Positions 56,678 to 64,000 of a stretch of DNA of 64,000 bases are shown one piece after another. The stretch is taken from the NCBI RefSeq assembly GCF_000091305.1, contig NC_013929.1, positions 6,076,001-6,140,000 on the forward strand. Reading direction: 5' to 3'. The stretch is from Streptomyces scabiei 87.22. GTDB taxonomy: Bacteria; Actinomycetota; Actinomycetes; Streptomycetales; Streptomycetaceae. A program made the position numbers and the translations under genes. The number at the start of each line of letters is the position of its first letter. The stretch's first letter is position 1. The notes under the pieces are model-generated. The model did no database searches. It was not told where the DNA came from and saw only the letters and a program-made list of their open reading frames with translations.

Positions 56678-57805
56678 ATGCTGGACGAATCGTTGCTGGA
56701 CACCCCCGACGCCCTGTCGGAGGCCGACCGCCGCGACCTGCTGCGGGGCGCCGCCGAGGCGGGGGCCCGGGTCCGTACGGCCATCCGGCTCGGTGCCGAG
56801 GCCGGCATCCCGGGGCTGAAACCGGACGGGCGTCCCCGCGCCCTCCTCGTCGCAGGTCCCGGCATGGCGTCCGCGGGCGTCGCCGACCTGCTCGGCGCCC
56901 TCGCGGGGGCCAACTGCCCCCTCACCCGCCTCCACCCCACCGGCGTGGCCCCCGCCGCGGGCGCCCTGCGCTGGGAGCTGCCCGGCTGGGCGGGCCCGGT
57001 CGACCTCCTCCTGGTCGCCACCGCGGACGGCAGCGAGCCCGGCCTCTCCCTCCTCGTCGACCAGGCGTACCGCCGAGGCAGCACGGTCGTCGCCGTGGCC
57101 CCGGCCCGCACCCCCGTCGCCGAGGCGGTGGAACGCGCCCACGGCCTCTTCGTCCCGATGGCCACCGGTCCGTACGAGCAGGAGGTGCCGCTCGGCGCCG
57201 CCGCCCCCGGCGTCCTGTGGGCCCTGCTCACGCCGATGCTCGCCCTGCTGGACCGCACCGGTGTGGTCACCGCCCCGCCCGACGCCCTGCAGAAGGTCGC
57301 CGACCGTCTCGACCAGGTCGCCGAGCGCTGCGGCCCGGCCATCGCCACCTACGGCAACCCGGCCAAGACGCTCGCCGCCGAACTGGCCGACTCGCTCCCG
57401 GTGATCTGGACCGAGGGCCAGGCGGCGGGACCCGTGGGCCGCCGCTTCGCCTCCGCGCTCGCCGACCTGGCGGGCCGTCCGGCGCTCGCCGCCCAGCTCC
57501 CGGAAGCCCTCGCCTCCCATGCGGTGCTGCTCTCCGGCCCGCTGGCCGCCAGCGCCGACCCCGACGACTTCTTCCGCGACCGCGTCGAGGACCCGCCCGC
57601 CTTCCACGCGCGCGTGGTGCTGCTGCGCGACCGCCCGACCGGTGGCCTGAGCGCCGTCCCGGCCGCCCGCGAGCTGGCCCTCGGCCACGACACCGCGATC
57701 AGCGAGCTGGAACCGGAGGAGGGCAGCGACCTGGAGACCCTCGCGGAGATGATCGCCATCACGGATTTCGCCGCCGTTTACCTGTCGCTCGCCTCCGGAG
57801 CCTGA
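56678..57805 (+). CDS. SIS-domain phosphosugar-isomerase-like protein
   Basis: 375 residues. Two SIS-like halves: ALLVAGPGMASAGVADLLGAL and LLVATADGSEPGLSLLVDQA in the first, and TYGNPAKTLAAELADSLPVIWTEG in the second, resembling bifunctional phosphoglucose/phosphomannose isomerases. Key isomerase residues cannot be confirmed, so it may be an isomerase or a sugar-phosphate sensor. GGAGG lies nine bases before ATG 56678. The gene is always close to manA and manB in actinobacteria (Rv3256c), and manA starts 65 bases downstream. Confidence 0.8.
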   Translation: MLDESLLDTPDALSEADRRDLLRGAAEAGARVRTAIRLGAEAGIPGLKPDGRPRALLVAGPGMASAGVADLLGALAGANCPLTRLHPTGVAPAAGALRWELPGWAGPVDLLLVATADGSEPGLSLLVDQAYRRGSTVVAVAPARTPVAEAVERAHGLFVPMATGPYEQEVPLGAAAPGVLWALLTPMLALLDRTGVVTAPPDALQKVADRLDQVAERCGPAIATYGNPAKTLAAELADSLPVIWTEGQAAGPVGRRFASALADLAGRPALAAQLPEALASHAVLLSGPLAASADPDDFFRDRVEDPPAFHARVVLLRDRPTGGLSAVPAARELALGHDTAISELEPEEGSDLETLAEMIAITDFAAVYLSLASGA

Positions 57806-57870
57806 TCCTTGCCGCAGCCCGGCCCCCGGCCGGGCCCCGCAGGCTCCCCACGTACGGAGAAACTCACAGC

Positions 57871-59022
57871 ATGGACCGCCTCGACAACACCGTCCGCCCC
57901 TACGCCTGGGGTTCGACCACGGCCATCCCGCAGCTCCTCGGCGTGGCGCCCACCGGCGAACCGCAGGCGGAGATGTGGATGGGAGCCCACCCCGGCGCCC
58001 CCTCCCGCACCGGGCGCGGACCCCTCACCGCGGTGATCGACGCGGCCCCGGAACGCGAGCTGGGGCCCCGGACGGTCGCCAGGTTCGGCCCCCGCCTCCC
58101 CTTCCTCCTCAAGCTCCTCGCCGCCGGCGCCCCCCTCTCCCTCCAGGTCCACCCCGACCTCGCACAGGCCAAGGAGGGGTACGAGGACGAGGAGCGGCGC
58201 GGCGTCCCGATCGACGCAGGCCACCGCAACTACAAGGACGCCAACCACAAGCCCGAACTCATCTGCGCCCTCACGGAGTTCGACGGCCTGTGCGGCTTCC
58301 GCGACCCGCTGCGGGCCGCCGACCTGCTCGCCGGCCTAGACGTCGACTCCCTCAAGCCGTACGTCGACCTCCTGCACGCCCGGCCCGAAGAGGCCGCGCT
58401 GCGCGAGGTGCTGACCGCGATCCTGGGCGCCGACCCCGAGGAGACGGCCCACACGGTCACCGAGGCCGCGGCCGCCTGCGCCCGCCTCGGCGGCGCCTAC
58501 GCCCCGTACGCCGACATCGCCCACCACTACCCGGGCGACCCCGGCGTCCTCGCCGCCATGCTCCTCAACCACGTGACCCTGCAGCCCGGCGAGGCCCTGT
58601 TCCTCGGCGCCGGCATCCCGCACGCCTACCTGAACGGCCTCGGCGTCGAGATCATGGCCAACTCCGACAACGTCCTGCGCTGCGGCCTGACCCCCAAGCA
58701 CGTCGACGTCCCCGAACTCCTGCGCGTCGTCCGCTTCGAGGCGACCGACCCCGGCGTGCTGCGCCCCGAGGCGTCCCCCGACGGCGAAGAGGTCTACGAG
58801 ACCCCCATCGACGAGTTCCGCCTCTCCCGCTACGTCCTGCCCGAGGCCACAGCCCCGCACGACCTCACCCGGGCGACCCCGCAGATCCTCCTCTGCACGG
58901 CCGGCTCGGTCCGCGCGGGCGAACACACGCTCGCCCCCGGCGAGTCCGTCTTCGTACCGGCGGACGAGCGGGCGGAGGTGTCCGGACCGGGCACCCTGTT
59001 CCGCGCCACCGTCATCGCCTGA
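57871..59022 (+). CDS. manA: Mannose-6-phosphate isomerase, class I
   Basis: 383 residues. It converts fructose 6-phosphate to mannose 6-phosphate, feeding manB and manC. Zinc ligands are visible in LSLQVHPD and DANHKPELICAL, then GAGIPHAYLNG and ANSDNVLRCGLTPKHVD of the second half. ATG 57871 has GGAGA upstream. The neighbouring genes cover the route fructose 6-phosphate to GDP-mannose (manA, manB, manC). Confidence 0.93.
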   Translation: MDRLDNTVRPYAWGSTTAIPQLLGVAPTGEPQAEMWMGAHPGAPSRTGRGPLTAVIDAAPERELGPRTVARFGPRLPFLLKLLAAGAPLSLQVHPDLAQAKEGYEDEERRGVPIDAGHRNYKDANHKPELICALTEFDGLCGFRDPLRAADLLAGLDVDSLKPYVDLLHARPEEAALREVLTAILGADPEETAHTVTEAAAACARLGGAYAPYADIAHHYPGDPGVLAAMLLNHVTLQPGEALFLGAGIPHAYLNGLGVEIMANSDNVLRCGLTPKHVDVPELLRVVRFEATDPGVLRPEASPDGEEVYETPIDEFRLSRYVLPEATAPHDLTRATPQILLCTAGSVRAGEHTLAPGESVFVPADERAEVSGPGTLFRATVIA

Positions 59023-59108
59023 GCGGCACGCTCCCCGTGGACGAGGCGGCGGCCCGCTTATCCACAGCCTGGCGCACCGACGCCGGACCGGGCTGCAACA
59101 ATGCCCCC

Positions 59109-59206
59109 TGCAAAAGGCGGGCAAAGCCCGGCCGGTGACGGACGCAAGCGTGGGTACCCAAGCCCACGCACGGACACACGCGTAGGCGAAGGGACACCTC
59201 GGACAC
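59109..59206 (+). ncRNA. Structured leader of the cation-efflux gene, riboswitch candidate
   Basis: GGGC-AAA-GCCC (59119-59129) is followed by CCG-GTGA-CGG (a GNRA-capped stem), GACGCAAG (59141-59148), the perfect hairpin GCGTGGG (59148-59154) / CCCACGC (59163-59169), and CGTAGGCG with GGGACACC just before the ATG. The order GCAAA, GNRA hairpin, GACGCAA, second hairpin recalls the c-di-GMP-I (GEMM) riboswitch core, but the second half does not match clearly. No other gene lies in the 59023-59206 gap. Confidence 0.35.
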
Positions 59207-60184
59207 ATGAGCGCGTCAGGCGGCACCAAGGCGATCGTGGCGGCACTCGCCGCCAACCTCGCGATCGCGGCAGCGAAGTTCGTGGCGTTCGTCTTCAGCG
59301 GCTCGTCATCGATGCTCGCCGAGTCGGTGCACTCCCTGGCCGACTCCGGCAACCAGGGACTGCTCCTGCTCGGCGGCAAGAAGGCCCAGCGCGAGGCGAC
59401 CCCGCAACACCCCTTCGGCTACGGCCGCGAACGCTACATCTACGCCTTCCTCGTCTCCATCGTCCTCTTCTCCGTCGGCGGCATGTTCGCCCTCTACGAG
59501 GGCTACGAGAAGATCAAGGAGCCGCACGAGATCGAGCACTGGTACTGGCCGGTGGGTGTCCTCGTCTTCGCGATCATCGCCGAGTCCTTCTCCTTCCGGA
59601 CCGCCATCAAGGAGTCCAACGGCCTGCGCGCCGGCGAGTCCTGGACCGAGTTCGTCCGGCACGCCAAGGCCCCCGAGCTGCCCGTCGTCCTGCTGGAGGA
59701 CCTCGGCGCCCTCGTCGGCCTGGTCCTCGCCCTCGGCGGCGTCGGCCTCGCCCTGCTCACCGGCGACGGCGTCTGGGACGGCATCGGCACCCTCTGCATC
59801 GGCGCCCTGCTCATCCTGATCGCGATCATCCTCGCCGCCGAGACCAAGTCCCTGCTGCTCGGCGAGGCCGCCGGCGCGGACCAGGTCAGGAAGATCGAGG
59901 CCGCGATCGTCGACGGCGACACCGTCCCCGCCATCATCCACATGCGCACGCTCCACCTCGGCCCCGAGGAACTGCTGGTCGCCGCCAAGATCGCCGTCCG
60001 GCACGACGAGACGGCCACCGAGGTCGCCCACGCGATCGACGCCGCCGAGGCCCGCATCCGCGAGGCCGTCCCGATCGCCCGCGTGATCTACCTCGAACCC
60101 GACATCTACAGCGAGGCCGAGGCCGCCAAGGGAGCCGACGCCGAGGCTGCCCCCGGCGGCCCGGCCCCCACCGCCGAGCACTGA
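59207..60184 (+). CDS. Cation diffusion facilitator (CDF) family transporter
   Basis: 325 residues with six membrane helices and a C-terminal cytoplasmic domain. The metal site of helix 2 is AESVHSLADSGNQG (H-x3-D), and helix 5 carries VLLEDLGALVGL. HPFGYGRERYIYAF is the family signature. It exports divalent metal ions (Zn, Mn, Co or Fe) by proton exchange; the ion cannot be told from sequence. The last 25 residues are Ala/Pro-rich. It follows manA by 184 bases that include a structured leader, and ends at a strong hairpin. Confidence 0.88.
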   Translation: MSASGGTKAIVAALAANLAIAAAKFVAFVFSGSSSMLAESVHSLADSGNQGLLLLGGKKAQREATPQHPFGYGRERYIYAFLVSIVLFSVGGMFALYEGYEKIKEPHEIEHWYWPVGVLVFAIIAESFSFRTAIKESNGLRAGESWTEFVRHAKAPELPVVLLEDLGALVGLVLALGGVGLALLTGDGVWDGIGTLCIGALLILIAIILAAETKSLLLGEAAGADQVRKIEAAIVDGDTVPAIIHMRTLHLGPEELLVAAKIAVRHDETATEVAHAIDAAEARIREAVPIARVIYLEPDIYSEAEAAKGADAEAAPGGPAPTAEH

Positions 60185-60206
60185 GCCCACCGGCCGGCAC
60201 CGACGC

Positions 60207-60246
60207 GGGAAGGGCTCGTCGCGCACGCGCGCGACGGGCCCTTCCC
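60207..60246 (+). terminator. Terminator of the CDF transporter gene
   Basis: GGGAAGGGC (60207-60215) pairs with GCCCTTCCC (60238-60246), and CGTCGCGC/GCGCGACG pairs inside, giving a nearly continuous 17-bp stem. Confidence 0.85.
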
Positions 60247-60571
60247 GTCCCTGGTCCCACCCCGCCCGGGGCTCACGGACGGGGACCCCGGCCCCGGACA
60301 CCGCCGGTGCCGACCCCGGCTTCGGCTCAATCCGTACCCAGGCGGACTGGGGCAGGCAGGGCCGACCGGTGTAGCTTGGGACGGAGCCAGACGTCGCTGC
60401 TGATGGCGGTCGGGCGGTCCCACCGGGGACCGGCCGAGGGAGAGAGGGCCTCCGACGGACTGCGCTGCGCGCACGCGGGCATCCCTGTGTCCTCTTCGGG
60501 GCACCCCTGTGTCCGCCGCCGCGCAGACCAGCCCTGACCACCCTCGCCCCGAAACCGAGGAGCAGCTCTTC
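60247..60571. other. Leader and promoter region of ahcY
   Basis: About 325 bases without a gene. TGTAGCTT at about 60369-60376 is a plausible -10 (TAGCTT). The following 190 bases would form a long leader with GC-rich pairing (for example GGTCCCACCGGGGACC near 60415-60430). AGGAG (60558-60562) serves ahcY. I looked for an S-adenosylhomocysteine riboswitch and did not recognise its core. Confidence 0.4.
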
Positions 60572-62029
<1,458 letters not shown>

Positions 62030-62040
62030 TCCGCCCGACG

Positions 62041-62080
62041 GCGGGTGCGTCCGCGCGGTGACGCGCAGGGACGCACCCGT
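62041..62080 (+). terminator. First terminator of ahcY
   Basis: CGGGTGCGTCC (62042-62052) pairs perfectly with GGACGCACCCG (62069-62079), with GCGC/GCGC pairing inside the loop, 12 bases past the stop. Confidence 0.85.
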
Positions 62081-62097
62081 CCCGGCAGCAGCTCCCA

Positions 62098-62132
62098 GGC
62101 AGGCCCCCGCACCCCCGTGCCGGGGGCCTGCC
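62098..62132 (+). terminator. Second hairpin downstream of ahcY
   Basis: GGCAGGCCCCCGCAC (62098-62112) pairs with GTGCCGGGGGCCTGCC (62117-62132) with one bulged base. It may be a backup terminator or lie in the leader of the next gene, 57 bases on. Confidence 0.65.
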
Positions 62133-62189
62133 CGTTCGCCCCGTGCTCCGCACCGGACCGGGCCGACCCGTCAGGACCCCAGGACCCCC

Positions 62190-62804
62190 ATGCCCCGCGG
62201 CCGGTATTCGTTCCACGACCCGCACGACCACACCCCCCTCGCCGAAGAACACTTCCACTGCGCGCCCGGCCCGTCCGGCTGGCGCTACGTCTCCCAACGG
62301 ACCACCCCGTCCGGTGATCACGCAGGCTCCGTCGACCTCGCCCTCGACGAACTCGGCCGCCCGATCCGCCTCGAACTGCACGCCGCGAGCTGGCAGGTCC
62401 GCGGCGCCGCCCTCGACGGCGTCACCTGGGTCCGTACCGATCCCGCCGGCACCGAGGCCACCGAAGGCAACGTCCGCGCCCACGCCTTCACCGGAACCTC
62501 CCCCGCCTTCCTGATCGCCACCGCCCGCCTCCTGCGCCTCACCCCCTCCGCGCCCGCCACGCGGCTACGCCTCGTGGCCTTCACCGACCCGGTCCTGGCC
62601 CCCCGCACCCTGGACCAGTCCTGGGCGCTGATCGAAAGAGAAACACACGCCACTGACAACGGCCCCCTGACCGTGGACACGTACCAGGTCACAGCCCTGG
62701 ACACGGGTGAGCAGCACAGCGTCCACCTCGCCGGCGACGTCGTCCTCGCGGCCCCCGGGATCGAGCTGGAACACCTGGAGACACCGCCGTCGACGTTCGA
62801 CTGA
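62190..62804 (+). CDS. Conserved hypothetical protein
   Basis: 204 residues from ATG 62190, which has AGGA five bases upstream. I do not recognise the family. It is mixed alpha/beta with many strands (SVDLALDELGRPIRLELH, TRLRLVAFTDPVL, LTVDTYQVTALDTG), no signal peptide, no membrane helix and no metal or nucleotide motif. The paired-strand pattern suggests a lipocalin- or START-like barrel, but this is a guess. It follows ahcY with terminators in between, so it is probably its own unit, and is convergent with the RDD gene. Confidence 0.7.
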   Translation: MPRGRYSFHDPHDHTPLAEEHFHCAPGPSGWRYVSQRTTPSGDHAGSVDLALDELGRPIRLELHAASWQVRGAALDGVTWVRTDPAGTEATEGNVRAHAFTGTSPAFLIATARLLRLTPSAPATRLRLVAFTDPVLAPRTLDQSWALIERETHATDNGPLTVDTYQVTALDTGEQHSVHLAGDVVLAAPGIELEHLETPPSTFD

Positions 62805-62809
62805 GAGCG

Positions 62810-62844
62810 CGCCCGACTGCCGACTGCCGACCGGCAGCCGGGCG
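62810..62844. terminator. Bidirectional terminator, hypothetical / RDD gene
   Basis: CGCCCGACTGCCG (62810-62822) pairs with CGGCAGCCGGGCG (62832-62844) at 12 of 13 positions around a 9-base loop, between convergent stops. Confidence 0.75.
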
Positions 62845-62849
62845 AACAC

Positions 62850-63803
62850 TCACGCGGGTGGCGCGAACCCGGTGGCGGGACGCTCGGCAGGAGGCGTCTG
62901 AGGCGTCTGAGGCGGCGGCGTGTGAGGCTGAGTGGTCGCGCCGGGGCTCACGTACCCCCCGGGCGGCGCGTACGCCGGAGCGACCGACGGAGTCCCCGGC
63001 GCGCCCCAGCCGGGCCCACCGACAGGCCCACCCGGTACGCCCGCCGCGCCGGCCGCGCCCGCGAACGCCTGCCGAGCCTCCCGCGCCTGCCGCTCGTGGA
63101 CCACGGCCGCCAGGTACGCGCCCGGCGGTACCCCGTACGGCGGCGGAGCCCCCGTCCGCGCCGCGAGGTCCGTGGCGAGACGTTCCGCCATCGCCGCCCC
63201 GACGTGCGGGTCCAGCTGCCGCATGCGGGTGAGGTACTGGCGGACGGCCAGCCACAGCCCGTCGGGAACGGCGGACAGGTCGAGTTCGGAGAACCGCCCC
63301 GCCAGCCAGGGCGGTGGCGGCGGCACGAACGCCGTCTGCCCGCTCGGCACCCGCTCCCGCACCACCAGCGTCCCCGCGAACACGTCACCCAGCCGCCGCC
63401 CCCGCGCCGACACGAGCGAGGCGATGCACGCGACGACGCCGAACGTCATCAGGATCTCGACCACACCGACCGCACCGCGCACCAACGCGTGCCGGAACCG
63501 GATGGGTCCCCCGTCGTCCCGCACCACCCGCAGCCCGCACGCCAGCTTCCCCAGCGAACGCCCATGACTCAGCGTCTCCACCGCGATCGGCCCGCCCACC
63601 AGGACGAGCAGGAAGCTCGCGATGGATATCGCCGTCTGCGCCGCCTCGTCGAGGCCGGCCGTCGACAGCACCAGGACCAGGACCACCGCCAGATACACGA
63701 CCACGGCCACGACCAGGTCGAGCAGTACGGCCAGCGCCCGGCTCGGCAGCTTCGCGGGACGCAGCTCCAGAGCCACCGCCTCGCCCGTCACCAGCTCACT
63801 CAC
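62850..63803 (-). CDS. RDD-family membrane protein with Pro/Gly-rich tail
   Basis: 317 residues from GTG 63803, with AGGA nine bases upstream. The RDD domain (about 14-145) has three helices: SRALAVLLDLVVAVVVYLAV, ISIASFLLVLVGGPIAVETLSHGRSLGK and AVGVVEILMTFGVVACIASLVS, followed by RRLGDVFAGTLVVRER. A soluble segment (160-235) and a disordered Pro/Gly/Gln tail (245-317) face the cytoplasm. RDD proteins are poorly characterised. It is divergent from the SpoIIM-like gene, a pairing I recall from other actinobacteria. Confidence 0.85.
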   Translation of the reverse strand: MSELVTGEAVALELRPAKLPSRALAVLLDLVVAVVVYLAVVLVLVLSTAGLDEAAQTAISIASFLLVLVGGPIAVETLSHGRSLGKLACGLRVVRDDGGPIRFRHALVRGAVGVVEILMTFGVVACIASLVSARGRRLGDVFAGTLVVRERVPSGQTAFVPPPPPWLAGRFSELDLSAVPDGLWLAVRQYLTRMRQLDPHVGAAMAERLATDLAARTGAPPPYGVPPGAYLAAVVHERQAREARQAFAGAAGAAGVPGGPVGGPGWGAPGTPSVAPAYAPPGGYVSPGATTQPHTPPPQTPQTPPAERPATGFAPPA

Positions 63804-63962
63804 ACCCGTAGTCCTTCCGGTTTCCTGCCCTGACCTGCCCCGAGAGTGGCCAGTCTGCCAAGCTGAGGACAGATCGCGCCGCAGTACGACCAGTGAGATC
63901 AGTAAGACCAGTACGACAAGCCGACACGCGGTTTCACAGAGGGACGAGGAGCAGCACACCCG

Positions 63963-64000
63963 ATGGACCTCGACGTCTTCGTGTCCGCCCATCGTGCCGA
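63963..64000 (+). CDS. 5' end of SpoIIM-like (stage II sporulation protein M family) gene, partial
   Basis: Twelve codons reading MDLDVFVSAHRA before the window ends. GAGGAG at 63946-63951 lies upstream. From memory this N-terminus and its place beside an RDD gene match the stage II sporulation protein M-like membrane proteins of Streptomyces. The body is outside the window. Confidence 0.5.
   Translation, partial: MDLDVFVSAHRA

Noticed and set aside
60377..60571. S-adenosylhomocysteine riboswitch before ahcY
   Set aside because: The CCGAGGAGC stretch near 60555 is the ribosome binding site; the conserved riboswitch core and its pairing partner were not found by eye.

Overview
The window is a very GC-rich actinobacterial chromosome segment with Streptomyces character: third-position GC bias, frequent GTG and a few TTG starts, GGAGG-type ribosome binding sites, many GTGA/ATGA stop-start overlaps, WhiB, coenzyme F420 genes and a partner-switching sigma locus. 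From memory, gene content and order match the SCO3073-to-SCO3020 stretch of Streptomyces coelicolor. There is no rRNA, tRNA, CRISPR array, transposase or phage gene; this is core chromosome.

Region 1 (1-7.7 kb): the first codons of a leftward gene, a leftward PLP-dependent decarboxylase, then the rightward histidine-utilisation operon hutU - M20 amidohydrolase - hutF - hutI. HutG is absent, so the M20 enzyme is the best candidate for the last step (N-formylglutamate to glutamate plus formate). A nested inverted repeat sits over the hut promoter. Region 2 (7.7-12.6 kb): a membrane protein with sigma-like and HxxxCxxC anti-sigma-like parts plus an external ricin-type lectin domain, followed by a partner-switching set (sigI-like sigma, arsI-like anti-anti-sigma, prsI-like kinase). 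Region 3 (12.6-20.3 kb): tandem repeats, two secreted or anchored surface proteins, a POT peptide transporter, a two-component system split by repeat DNA, and a GtrA-type membrane protein. Region 4 (20.4-29.3 kb): purK-purE, a peptidase M19 dipeptidase and an adjacent paralogue that has lost its metal ligands, a VOC protein divergent from a CGNR zinc-finger protein across a clear operator array, UDP-glucose dehydrogenase, acyl-CoA dehydrogenase and a Cys-rich four-helix copper-type protein.

Region 5 (29.3-46.8 kb): five LytR-CpsA-Psr (LCP) cell-wall glycopolymer ligases in under 10 kb, with a family 2 glycosyltransferase, a TIGR03089 protein, a secreted amidase, manC, a DNA glycosylase, fbiB and fbiA (F420 synthesis) and cysteine dioxygenase. 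A Cys-rich leader-peptide-like ORF precedes cysteine dioxygenase. Region 6 (46.8-64 kb): whiB, a 1210-residue membrane glycosyltransferase coupled to a DUF5719 protein, a degenerate metallopeptidase-like protein, a DUF3499 protein, manB, a Trm112-like protein, an SIS protein, manA, a cation diffusion facilitator, ahcY, an unknown protein, an RDD protein and the start of a SpoIIM-like gene. The grouping of LCP, TIGR03089, manC, fbiAB, whiB, DUF3499, manB, SIS, manA and ahcY recalls the Mycobacterium tuberculosis Rv3248c-Rv3268 region: an old actinobacterial locus for GDP-mannose supply and envelope assembly.

Convergent gene pairs are separated by strong perfect hairpins. Several intergenic spaces carry copies of a GGGGCGCGGGGAAC-type interspersed repeat, and a number of 3' gene ends carry short tandem duplications. 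Start codons were chosen from ribosome binding sites and family length where the longest reading frame was clearly over-extended.
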